Source of the DNA: Anaerolineales bacterium UBA3082
Lineage (GTDB): Bacteria; Chloroflexota; Anaerolineae; UBA7937
Length of the DNA stretch: 15,101 bases
NCBI GenBank assembly: GCA_002366595.1
Contig: DFBK01000025.1
Coordinates: forward strand, 33,005 to 48,105
Reading direction: 5' to 3'
In this document: piece by piece, positions 6,989 through 13,618 of the stretch
Numbering within the stretch: the stretch's first letter is position 1
Layout: each line of letters opens with the position of its first letter
Notes under the pieces: model-generated
Told to the model about the DNA's origin: nothing
The model's input: the letters and a program-made list of their open reading frames with translations, nothing else
The model's database searches: none
Made by a program: the position numbers and the translations under genes

Positions 6989-7600
6989 ATGGCCAAGGAC
7001 CTGGAAGGTAAGACTATTCTTTTGGGGGTCACAGGCAGCATCGCTGCCTATAAAGCGCCGGCCATCCTGAGGAAACTGAAGAGTCTGGGGGCCGACGTTA
7101 TTGTGGCTATGACCAAGGCAGGCACGGAGTTTGTCACGCCGCTGACCTTTAAGGCCCTCTCTGGGAACTCGGTCCTGGTGGATATGTTCGAGCCGGCCAC
7201 GGAGTGGCAGATCGAGCATGTGATCCTGGCTCAAAAAGTGGATCTGGTCTTGATCGCCCCAGCCACGGCCAATATCATCGGCAAGATAGCCTCGGGGATC
7301 GCTGACGATATGGTCTCCCTTACGGTGATGGCCGCCAAGGCGTCAGTGGTGATCGCTCCAGCCATGAATGTTAATATGTATGAGAACCCTATCGTAGGGG
7401 AGAATATCAAGAAACTGGAAGGGGTGGGCTACACCTTTGTAGAGCCGGGAGTGGGCGTCCTGGCCACGGGAGTGGAGGGGAGAGGGCGACTGGCGGAGTT
7501 AGAGGAGATAGTGGAAAAGGTGTGCGAACTTTTGAGGGCGTCGCCGATGAACTGCGATCTCCCGGGTGAAGGGAATCTTGTGCGGAAAGGGGAGATATGA
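6989..7600 (+). CDS. coaC: Phosphopantothenoylcysteine decarboxylase, monofunctional
   Basis: CoaC is an FMN enzyme of the HFCD family that oxidatively decarboxylates 4'-phosphopantothenoylcysteine to 4'-phosphopantetheine, the step after CoaB. The 203-aa protein shows LGVTGSIAAYK (12-22, FMN phosphate binding), the active-site histidine His77 (IEHVILAQ), APATANIIGKIASGIADD (90-107) and PAMNVNMY (124-131, the PxMNxxMW substrate motif with Tyr for Trp). The segment that reads ACGxxGxGR in E. coli is ATGVEGRGR here, with Thr160 in place of the conserved cysteine. A strong SD (GGAGG) lies in the gap after coaB. The last 20 or so residues look like an unconserved tail. The stop overlaps the next start as ATGA, indicating translational coupling. 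Confidence 0.93.
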   Translation: MAKDLEGKTILLGVTGSIAAYKAPAILRKLKSLGADVIVAMTKAGTEFVTPLTFKALSGNSVLVDMFEPATEWQIEHVILAQKVDLVLIAPATANIIGKIASGIADDMVSLTVMAAKASVVIAPAMNVNMYENPIVGENIKKLEGVGYTFVEPGVGVLATGVEGRGRLAELEEIVEKVCELLRASPMNCDLPGEGNLVRKGEI

Positions 7601-8013
7601 TCAGTCAGAGTTGCACCGAGACCACCTTCCCGGTACGGTATGCGGAGACAGATGCTATGGGCATCGTCTATCACTCGCACTATATAGTCTGGTTCGAGGT
7701 GGGGCGAGGAGATTACATGAGGCAGAGGGGGTGGGAGTACGCCGAATTGGAGGCTCAGGGATATTATCTCCCCGTCTCTGAATTGGATGCTCGCTTCCTG
7801 GCCCCGGCCCGGTACGGCGACTTGGTGACGGTCAAAACTTGGCTCGAGGAACTCCGGAGTCGGAAGATAACCTTCGCCTATGAGGTGGTCAAAGATAGTA
7901 CGGGGGAGGTTCTGGCCGTGGGCCATACTAAGCACATCTGTACCGATAAGGCGGGCCATGTGAGAACGATCCCTAAGGAGGTTAGGGAGATACTTCGCGC
8001 GGAGGTGAGTTAG
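7597..8013 (+). CDS. YbgC/FadM-type hotdog acyl-CoA thioesterase (copy 1)
   Basis: This 138-aa hotdog-fold protein of the 4-hydroxybenzoyl-CoA thioesterase family should hydrolyse an acyl-CoA or acyl-ACP to the free acid and thiol. The catalytic signature RYAETDAMGIVYHSHY holds the essential aspartate at residue 19, with Tyr and His further on. The rest, including LEELRSRKITFAYEV and the VGHTKHICTD strand, follows the usual fold, and the length is typical. It is coupled to coaC by a 4-base ATGA overlap and touches the protease gene downstream with no gap. A second, clearly related copy lies at 11285. The preferred chain length or ring substrate cannot be inferred. Lying after coaB and coaC, it could recycle CoA, but that is a guess from context. 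Confidence 0.9.
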   Translation: MISQSCTETTFPVRYAETDAMGIVYHSHYIVWFEVGRGDYMRQRGWEYAELEAQGYYLPVSELDARFLAPARYGDLVTVKTWLEELRSRKITFAYEVVKDSTGEVLAVGHTKHICTDKAGHVRTIPKEVREILRAEVS

Positions 8014-9132
8014 ATGGGCATCTCCTGGCGGATCGCAAAGATAGGTCGCATATCGATACAGATCGATGGCAGTTGGGTGATCATCTTCGCTTTGGTGACC
8101 TGGAGCCTGGCGGTCTCCTATTTTCCTCAGCAATATCGAGGGTGGTCTCCCTTTCTCTACTGGGGTGTGGGCCTGGCTACCAGTCTCCTCTTCTTCGCCT
8201 CCGTCTTGGGACATGAGTTGGCCCATTCTCTGGTGGCCCTCTGGCAAGGGATAGAGGTAGAGAGCATAACCCTTTTCATCTTTGGGGGCGTGGCCCGCAT
8301 CACAGAGGAGGTAAAAAGTCCTTTGATGGAGGTACTTCTGGCCTTCGCTGGCCCCCTGGCCAGCCTCACCTTCTCGGCCCTCTTTGGCTTCATTTGGGTG
8401 GTCGGCCGCCTTTTCATGTCTCCGCCCCTGGCCGCTTTGGCTCGTTACCTTTTCGTCATCAACGGCATGGTGGCTCTCTTCAACCTCATCCCCGGCTTCC
8501 CTCTAGATGGAGGACGGATCTTACGCGCTGGAGTATGGTGGCTCACCGGGGATCTGAGGGGGGCTACTCGTCTTGCTTCCAGCGTCGGTCAAGGGGTGGC
8601 GTTCTTGCTCATCTTCGTGGGGGTTTGGAGCCTTTTTCGGGGAGATTTGGGCAACGGGTTGTGGCTGGTCTTCATCGGTTGGTTCCTCCACGATGCGGCC
8701 CGCACCGGTTACCGTCAACTGGTTGTGCGGGATATTTTGCGGGAGATGAAGGTGGGAGATCTCATGAGCAGGGATTTTCAGCCCGTGGAGAGCGGCATCC
8801 TCCTCAGTAGGCTGGTGGATGAGTATATCCTAAGGTTGAGGGATCACGCCTACCCGGTGGTCGAGGAGGAGGAACTCTTGGGCATCATCTGCCTCCACGA
8901 TGTTAAGGCGGTGCCTCGGGAGAGGTGGCCCACCACCACGGTGAAAGAGACGATGACCCCTCGAGCCCAACTGGTCATCGTTTCTCCAAGAGACGATTGC
9001 GCCCAGGCTATCAGGGCCCTGAGCGAGCATAATGTTAGGCAGTTGCCGGTCTTAGAAGAAGGGAGATTGGTGGGCCTGCTCCGGCGCAGTGATGTGCTCA
9101 ACGCTGTTCGAATGAGGCAAGAGTTGACATAA
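8014..9132 (+). CDS. Site-2 protease (M50) with two C-terminal CBS domains
   Basis: This is an intramembrane zinc metalloprotease of the site-2 protease family, in the SpoIVFB/Rv2625c-like group that carries CBS domains. These cut membrane-bound regulators such as anti-sigma factors or pro-sigma factors. In the 372-aa protein, hydrophobic helices occur at about 19-38, 46-66, 106-130, 141-160, 190-208 and 213-226. HELAH (67-71) and NLIPGFPLDGGR (157-168) provide the zinc ligands (His67, His71, Asp165) with Glu68 as catalytic base. Two CBS domains, roughly 246-300 and 310-368, could bind an adenine nucleotide and link protease activity to energy state. It is the last gene of the operon. No obvious membrane-bound substrate protein lies beside it, except perhaps the six-helix protein at 3945. 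The SD GGAGGTGAG overlaps the previous stop. Confidence 0.93.
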   Translation: MGISWRIAKIGRISIQIDGSWVIIFALVTWSLAVSYFPQQYRGWSPFLYWGVGLATSLLFFASVLGHELAHSLVALWQGIEVESITLFIFGGVARITEEVKSPLMEVLLAFAGPLASLTFSALFGFIWVVGRLFMSPPLAALARYLFVINGMVALFNLIPGFPLDGGRILRAGVWWLTGDLRGATRLASSVGQGVAFLLIFVGVWSLFRGDLGNGLWLVFIGWFLHDAARTGYRQLVVRDILREMKVGDLMSRDFQPVESGILLSRLVDEYILRLRDHAYPVVEEEELLGIICLHDVKAVPRERWPTTTVKETMTPRAQLVIVSPRDDCAQAIRALSEHNVRQLPVLEEGRLVGLLRRSDVLNAVRMRQELT

Positions 9133-9191
9133 AGCAATACCTGAACTCCCCGAGTTAGAAGCAAAGCGGGCCGGGTGAGGGTTATCCCCGC

Positions 9192-9932
9192 ATGGGTAAG
9201 GAAGGTGCTTTGACAGACGTGCCGACCAGATCACAATCTGACTTTTTGCTATCCCAACTTTCCATGCTGACATCGCTCGTTACATTCTTGCCCGTGTTGC
9301 TTACGAGATTGCTATTTGAGGTGTCAGCTCTGATCGACAGGCCGCTGTCTGCTTCTATTCGAGCCTATCCCCTGGGTGGATTCATCGTCTACGTGGCTTG
9401 TGTTTGGCTGGTGGATGGGGTGGGATGGGCTTACTTGCGCCGGAAAGGTGCTACTTGGCGTGACTTAGGTTTCACTAACTTCCACCTTCAAGATATGGGC
9501 TGGGCTGTCTTGACGGCGCTGGTTGGCATGTTCGTTGTCTTCCCCATGTCGCAGGCAGTTGCAGGCTGGCTGGGACTGCCGGCTATTCAAGGGATAAGAT
9601 ATCATCTAGAAAGCCCGGCTGACCTACTGATTGCCATCTCTATTTGTGCCCTGATAGGGCCGTTGGGGGAGGAGATCCTCTATCGCGGCTTTCTGCTGGG
9701 CTTATTATGGGCAAAGTTAGGACGAGCTTGGCTGGCTGGGCTGCTGGCTACCGGGATTTTCGCCATCGTTCACGTTCCAGGTTTTGGTATGGCGGGTGCT
9801 CTCTTCATCCTGTTGTGGACGCCACTGGTAGTTATACTCTTCGTGTGGCGGCGCAGTATCTACCCACCCTATGTTGTGCATGTGCTCAATAACGCCTTTG
9901 CTTACGTGCTGGTGCCGCTATTATGGTTATGA
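9192..9932 (+). CDS. CPBP family intramembrane protease (CAAX/Abi)
   Basis: This 246-aa multi-pass membrane protein belongs to the CPBP family related to the CAAX prenyl endopeptidase Rce1. The three signature motifs are intact: EExxxR (Glu160, Glu161, Arg165 in GEEILYRGF), FxxxH (Phe190, His194) and HxxxN (His230, Asn234). Bacterial members are linked to bacteriocin self-immunity, signalling or toxin control, and nothing here decides between these. The N-terminus is uncertain. The ATG at 9192 has a weak, distant GAGG, while a TTG at 9210 follows AAGGAAGG closely. By eye its codon choice (more CTG, GCT and TTG) and its looser spacing differ from the packed operon before it, so it may be a separate or more recently gained gene. 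Confidence 0.88.
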   Translation: MGKEGALTDVPTRSQSDFLLSQLSMLTSLVTFLPVLLTRLLFEVSALIDRPLSASIRAYPLGGFIVYVACVWLVDGVGWAYLRRKGATWRDLGFTNFHLQDMGWAVLTALVGMFVVFPMSQAVAGWLGLPAIQGIRYHLESPADLLIAISICALIGPLGEEILYRGFLLGLLWAKLGRAWLAGLLATGIFAIVHVPGFGMAGALFILLWTPLVVILFVWRRSIYPPYVVHVLNNAFAYVLVPLLWL

Positions 9933-9973
9933 TCTGGAGCGAGACGCGATCTTGTAATAGAGGACTGTAGGGT

Positions 9974-9987
9974 TCACCATCTGGTGA
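9974..9987. repeat. Short inverted repeat between the CPBP gene and fpg
   Basis: TCACCA and TGGTGA form six-base inverted arms around a two-base centre (TC). The spacing is too tight for a good hairpin but would suit a dimeric DNA-binding protein about 105 bases upstream of the fpg start. No clear promoter boxes were found beside it. Confidence 0.3.
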
Positions 9988-10071
9988 CGGGGTGAGTAAA
10001 GGAGTGTGAGAGTGTGGGGTTCCATGTTCCAGGCTGTCATCTCCACCAAGGCGCAAGCCAGTACAGAGAGG

Positions 10072-10092
10072 TTAGATCTTGAGGGGATCTAA
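10072..10092 (+). promoter_or_regulatory. Hairpin presenting the fpg SD site in its loop
   Basis: TTAGATC (10072-10078) pairs with GATCTAA (10086-10092) around the 7-base loop TTGAGGG. The SD GAGGGG (10081-10086) is mostly in the loop, and the A of the fpg start codon closes the stem. Such a hairpin could tune translation, though a 7-pair stem may be chance. Confidence 0.35.
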
Positions 10093-10919
10093 TGCCCGAG
10101 TTGCCCGAGCTAGAGGTGGTTAAGGAGTTCTTGGTTGAGCATCTCGTCGGTCGTAAGATAGAGAAGGTGGAGGTCTTGCGGCCCATCGTAGTGCGTAACC
10201 TCACCGATCTCGACTTCACTTCTCTTGAGGGGCAGGCTTTCACTGAGGTAAGGCGTCGAGGCAAGTTTCTTATCTTTTCCCTTGACGCCCTCTACCTGGT
10301 GCTAAACCCCATGCTGAGCGGGCGGCTCTACTTCTGTCTTTCCACCGAAAGGCGTCTGGCTAAGACTTTCGTGATATGGCACCTGCAAGATGGTTTCGAC
10401 CTTCGGTATGTGGACCAGAAGCAGATGGGGAAGATATACCTCACCCCTGATCTATCTTTGGTGCCCGGCTTCGCTATGCAAGGGCCTGAAGCCTTAGAGG
10501 TGACCTTTGAGACCTTCAAAGAGCGGCTGAAACGGCATCGGGGGGAGATAAAAGGGGTTCTGGTCAATCAGGCTTTCGTAGCCGGCATAGGGAACGCCTA
10601 CGCGGACGAGATCCTCTTTAGGGCCAGGGTATACCCTTTCAAAAGAAGGCCAGGCCTCACTGGAGAGGAGATAAGGAGACTTTATGAGGCTATGGGTGCG
10701 GTGCTCGAGGAGAGCATTACTACCATCCGGGAGCGGATGGGCGATCAGATCCACCTCAAGTTCCGCGATTTTCTCGCCGTGCACGGGAAAGGGGATTCCC
10801 CCTGTCCTCGTTGTGGCACCCCCATCTCCGAGGTGAAGGCTCGGGGTCGGCTCACTAACTTCTGCCGAAGTTGCCAGCCGGGGATCATGATCGGCCGCTC
10901 CCGCAGCCTGGGAGGGTAA
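10092..10919 (+). CDS. mutM: Formamidopyrimidine-DNA glycosylase (Fpg/MutM) family
   Basis: Enzymes of this family excise oxidised bases such as 8-oxoguanine from DNA and cut the strand by beta/delta-elimination. The 275-aa protein starts MPELPELE, which leaves Pro2 as the catalytic amine and Glu3 beside it once Met is removed. It has the RRRGKFL lysine (Lys58), the helix-two-turn-helix segment GIGNAYADEILFRARVYP, and a C-terminal CxxC...CxxC zinc finger (CPRCG and CRSCQPG). The void-filling loop, usually HLGMSG, reads NPMLSG near residues 72-77, so the damaged-base preference may differ from E. coli Fpg. The ATG is placed 5 bases after GAGGGG. The next gene starts one base after the TAA. Confidence 0.9.
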   Translation: MPELPELEVVKEFLVEHLVGRKIEKVEVLRPIVVRNLTDLDFTSLEGQAFTEVRRRGKFLIFSLDALYLVLNPMLSGRLYFCLSTERRLAKTFVIWHLQDGFDLRYVDQKQMGKIYLTPDLSLVPGFAMQGPEALEVTFETFKERLKRHRGEIKGVLVNQAFVAGIGNAYADEILFRARVYPFKRRPGLTGEEIRRLYEAMGAVLEESITTIRERMGDQIHLKFRDFLAVHGKGDSPCPRCGTPISEVKARGRLTNFCRSCQPGIMIGRSRSLGG

Positions 10920-10920
10920 G

Positions 10921-11292
10921 ATGAGAGAGGAAGAGTTCGAAAGGCTGGTGGCTGAGGCCCTAGAGGGACTCCCAGAGGAGTTCCAGAAAAGGTTGGACAA
11001 TGTTGACCTGGTAGTGGCTGCCCATCCGACGAAGGATCAGAGAGAAAGAGCGGGAATAGGTCCCCACCAGACCCTCTTCGGCCTCTACGAGGGGGTGCCC
11101 CTCACCAAGCGGGATAGGGGGTATCATCTCGTTCTGCCAGATAAGATAACCATCTTCCAGCGGCCTATGGAGGCCCTCTGCCGCACGAATGAAGAGATCC
11201 GTAACCTCGTGCGGAAGACGGTGATGCATGAGATAGCCCACCATTTCGGCATAGGGGATGAGAGGCTGAAAGAGTTAGAGAAGGATGGATGA
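10921..11292 (+). CDS. Minimal zincin metallopeptidase-family protein (PF06262-like)
   Basis: This 123-aa protein matches the minimal zincin family once called DUF1025. The motif HEIAHHFGIGDERL (103-116) gives the zinc ligands His103 and His107 and the catalytic Glu104, followed by the family's HFGIxDERL extension. The preceding part shows LFGLYEGVPLTKRD and a strand ending LPDKITIFQRPME, both family-typical. Members are small cytoplasmic proteins whose substrates are largely unknown. GGAGGG overlaps the fpg stop, and the gene overlaps the thioesterase downstream by 8 bases. It is therefore the middle gene of a three-gene unit. Confidence 0.9.
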   Translation: MREEEFERLVAEALEGLPEEFQKRLDNVDLVVAAHPTKDQRERAGIGPHQTLFGLYEGVPLTKRDRGYHLVLPDKITIFQRPMEALCRTNEEIRNLVRKTVMHEIAHHFGIGDERLKELEKDG

Positions 11293-11704
11293 GGGAAAGA
11301 GGGTTGTAGAAACGGAGGTACGAGTTCGGTACGCGGAGACTGACGCCCAAGGGGTGGTCTACTACGCCCACTATTTCGTCTGGTTCGAGGTGGCTCGCAT
11401 GAGTTACTTGCGAGCCATCGGCTACGACTATGCCACCCTGGAGCGGGATGGCCTGGGGTTTGTCATCGCTGAGGCGACTTGCCGATACTACACACCCGCT
11501 CATTTTGATGAAGAACTGATGGTGAGGACATCTGTAGGCGAGGTTCGCAATCGGAGTTTCGTCTTCGAATACGAGGTGTACAATAAGGAGAGTGGCCAAC
11601 TGTTGGCCACCGGCTCTACAATACAGGTCTTCACAGATGAGAGGGGGAAGCCCAGGGAGATCCCACCGAAATTGCGGGCTATATTGGAGGGGCCGGCTCT
11701 TTAG
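11285..11704 (+). CDS. YbgC/FadM-type hotdog acyl-CoA thioesterase (copy 2)
   Basis: This second 139-aa hotdog thioesterase aligns with the one at 7597 without gaps over most of its length. Shared segments include RYAETDA, the VWFEV stretch and the SGQ/TGE-LLA strand. The catalytic aspartate is residue 20 (AETDAQGVVYYAHY). The two differ in the substrate-lining middle part (DGLGFVIAEATCRYYTPAHF here, QGYYLPVSELDARFLAPARY there), so they may act on different acyl groups. The start overlaps the zincin gene by 8 bases. The stop TAG shares bases with the stop of the convergent tldE-like gene, leaving no room for a terminator between the two units. Confidence 0.9.
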   Translation: MDEGKRVVETEVRVRYAETDAQGVVYYAHYFVWFEVARMSYLRAIGYDYATLERDGLGFVIAEATCRYYTPAHFDEELMVRTSVGEVRNRSFVFEYEVYNKESGQLLATGSTIQVFTDERGKPREIPPKLRAILEGPAL

Positions 11705-13041
11705 AACTCCGTCACTCCGGTGAAAGTGAAATTATCTATCTTGAGAGCGGGCACGCAGCCACACCCCAGGTGGCTACTGAGAAGGAGTTTCCGCTCCTTC
11801 CCTACCATCTCCACGGAGGATAGAGCCTCCAGGATGCTCTGGGTGAAACGCAGATTCTTGATGGGGCGGGTGATCTCCCCTCTCTCAATGAGGAAAGTGC
11901 CATCCCTGGTCATCCCGGTGATGATGGTTTTGAGGTGGTGGACGGGGTTCATGTAGTGGAAGCGGGTGACCCAGATGCCTCGCTCTGTAGAGGCGAGCAT
12001 CTCTTCCCTGGTGGCCTGGCCAGCGGCCATAAAGCGGTTCGCGGGCAAGGGACCGTAGGGGTTAGGAGCGGGAAGGGCGTGGCCGGTGGACTCTTTCTCT
12101 TCTCGCCCTGCGGTATAGGTGTCGTAGACCACGGAGGTGGCTAGGCCCCCTCTTATGAAATCCACTTTTTTCTTGGGGACGCCCTCATAATCGAAGGGCA
12201 GGGGCAGCCCTTGGGGATCAAGTCCGTCATCCCAGAGGGAGATGTTTCTTCCCGAGATCTTCTCTCCAAACCGATCGGTCATGAAACTCCGCTTCTCTTG
12301 AACGGCCAGTGCCCCGCAACCCAGGTAGGTGAGGTAGAAGAGCATCTCCTCCACGGCGTGCTCCTCCAGGATCACCGTGTAGTCTCCAGGCTCGATCTCT
12401 ATAGGGTCTCGGCTGCGAAGGGTTTTCTCTATCGCCTCTTGGCCTAGGGCCTGAGCATCTATCTGGCTCACATCGACTGAGGTAGCATGGGCGTAGCCAG
12501 AGCCGGAATCGGCCATGAGCACGGTCTCCAGATCGGCGAGGGTGGTAGGGTAGTAAGCGAAGACCCCTAGGGAGTTGGCCACGGCTATCTCCTGGGCGGC
12601 GGTGGTGAAGGCTCCCGAGGCATTCAACCCCTCCTCGGTAGCCCGACGGCAGATGATGCTCGCCGCCTGGGCTCGCTCCTCAGGGGTGCAACCAGCCGTG
12701 GCTTCTACAAAGCCTTCCACCTGGGGAATGGGCTGGGGGGAGGGCAGGGAGAGAAAGTCAGGGTTCTCCCTTTGGAGTTTGGCCGTCCCGATGGCAGATT
12801 CCACCGCTTGATTCAGCGCTTCGTCGCTCAGGTCGTTGGTGGTGGCCACGCCTATCTTTTTGCCCACTACCGCCCGCACTCGAATCTGAGTGTTCTTTTC
12901 GGCCACGTTTTGATGGATATAAGAGTTGGCGAAGCGGGTCAACCGATTTTCCTCCCCCAGTATCACCACCTCCGTCTGGTCGGCGGTGGAGAGAGCCAGT
13001 GCCCGTTCCGCAATCTCCTTTATCCTCGCTTCGCCAAGCAT
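11701..13041 (-). CDS. tldE: TldE/PmbA-like subunit of the TldD/TldE protease
   Basis: TldE (PmbA) pairs with TldD to form a metalloprotease that digests unfolded peptides inside a closed chamber; in E. coli it matures microcin B17 and degrades the antitoxin CcdA. This 446-aa protein has the PmbA layout: an N-terminal domain with SYIHQNVAEKNTQIRVRAV, a central EEHAVEEMLFYLTYLGCGAL segment, and a C-terminal Gly-rich end HLGCGCVPALKIDNFTFTG. As expected for TldE, it has no HExxxH zinc motif. A GTG at 13044 is also in frame, but the ATG at 13041 sits at a better distance from GGAG and overlaps the upstream stop as TGATG, so I prefer it. It is translationally coupled to the nucleotidyltransferase. 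Confidence 0.92.
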   Translation of the reverse strand: MLGEARIKEIAERALALSTADQTEVVILGEENRLTRFANSYIHQNVAEKNTQIRVRAVVGKKIGVATTNDLSDEALNQAVESAIGTAKLQRENPDFLSLPSPQPIPQVEGFVEATAGCTPEERAQAASIICRRATEEGLNASGAFTTAAQEIAVANSLGVFAYYPTTLADLETVLMADSGSGYAHATSVDVSQIDAQALGQEAIEKTLRSRDPIEIEPGDYTVILEEHAVEEMLFYLTYLGCGALAVQEKRSFMTDRFGEKISGRNISLWDDGLDPQGLPLPFDYEGVPKKKVDFIRGGLATSVVYDTYTAGREEKESTGHALPAPNPYGPLPANRFMAAGQATREEMLASTERGIWVTRFHYMNPVHHLKTIITGMTRDGTFLIERGEITRPIKNLRFTQSILEALSSVEMVGKERKLLLSSHLGCGCVPALKIDNFTFTGVTEF

Positions 13042-13616
13042 CACTTCTCCTTTCGCAAGAGGCTCCGAATCCCCGCTGTCGCGGGAGGAGTTATCGCCTG
13101 CTCGGCAAGGAATTCGTCGAGCAACTCCAGATCCACTCGACCCTTCAACAACGAGGCTATCTGGTTGACGCGCTCTTCTCTCTTAGGCATGAGGTAGTAG
13201 GTCACTAGTTGGATCTCTAGGGGGATGGAGGGCACCGTCCACTTCTGGAAGGGGAGGGAATACCCTCGCCGCCAGAGCAGGGAATCCGCCCCCAGTTCCA
13301 CACTCCCCTGGGGAGTCTCTATCACTAACTCGCCGACGAGGTCGATCTCCACCCCCTCGATGCGGCAATGGCCGTAGTAACTGCCGAAGGGCTCACTGGC
13401 TCGCCAGTGGGGCGGACTCTCCACGAACTCCCCCAGGGTTTCAGCCATGAGGTGAGCCGCGTCACCGCTGGGGAGGAGGAGATCTACATCGCGGGGCGAG
13501 ATCTCTAGCCCTTGCAGAGCCAACGCCACGCTCCCCCCGAGCCTCCATTCGATGGCTGAGTGCTGTAGCCTCTCCAGGAGGGTTGAAAGGGCTCTTCGTG
13601 TCCGGGCGGGGAGCAC
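13041..13616 (-). CDS. Small nucleotidyltransferase-fold protein, function unknown
   Basis: This 191-aa protein shows the full polymerase-beta-like nucleotidyltransferase signature: LGGSVALALQG (Gly27, Gly28, Ser29), then PRDVDLL (Asp43, Asp45), and a third acid in VEIDLVGE (Asp92). All three metal-binding aspartates are present, so it may be active. Relatives include MNT antitoxins that AMPylate a partner toxin, aminoglycoside- or lincosamide-modifying enzymes and uncharacterised proteins; I cannot choose among them. No HEPN-type partner gene lies next to it. The frame stays open far upstream into tldD, but that part is low-complexity shadow sequence. The GTG at 13616, just past the tldD stop, is the sensible start, with GGGTGATGAG before it. 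It sits between tldD and tldE and is coupled to tldE. Confidence 0.78.
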   Translation of the reverse strand: MLPARTRRALSTLLERLQHSAIEWRLGGSVALALQGLEISPRDVDLLLPSGDAAHLMAETLGEFVESPPHWRASEPFGSYYGHCRIEGVEIDLVGELVIETPQGSVELGADSLLWRRGYSLPFQKWTVPSIPLEIQLVTYYLMPKREERVNQIASLLKGRVDLELLDEFLAEQAITPPATAGIRSLLRKEK

Positions 13617-13618
13617 GC

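Noticed and set aside
7429..8247. Long minus-strand open frame (272 codons)
   Set aside because: It lies opposite coaC, the thioesterase and the protease, all with clear motifs; its translation shows no domain and it has no SD support.
9124..9152. TTGACA at 9124-9129 and again at 9210-9215 as -35 boxes for the CPBP gene
   Set aside because: No -10-like hexamer lies 16-18 bases downstream of either.
13041..13616. MNT-HEPN toxin-antitoxin pair
   Set aside because: The nucleotidyltransferase half fits, but neither neighbour is a HEPN protein; both are TldD/TldE subunits.
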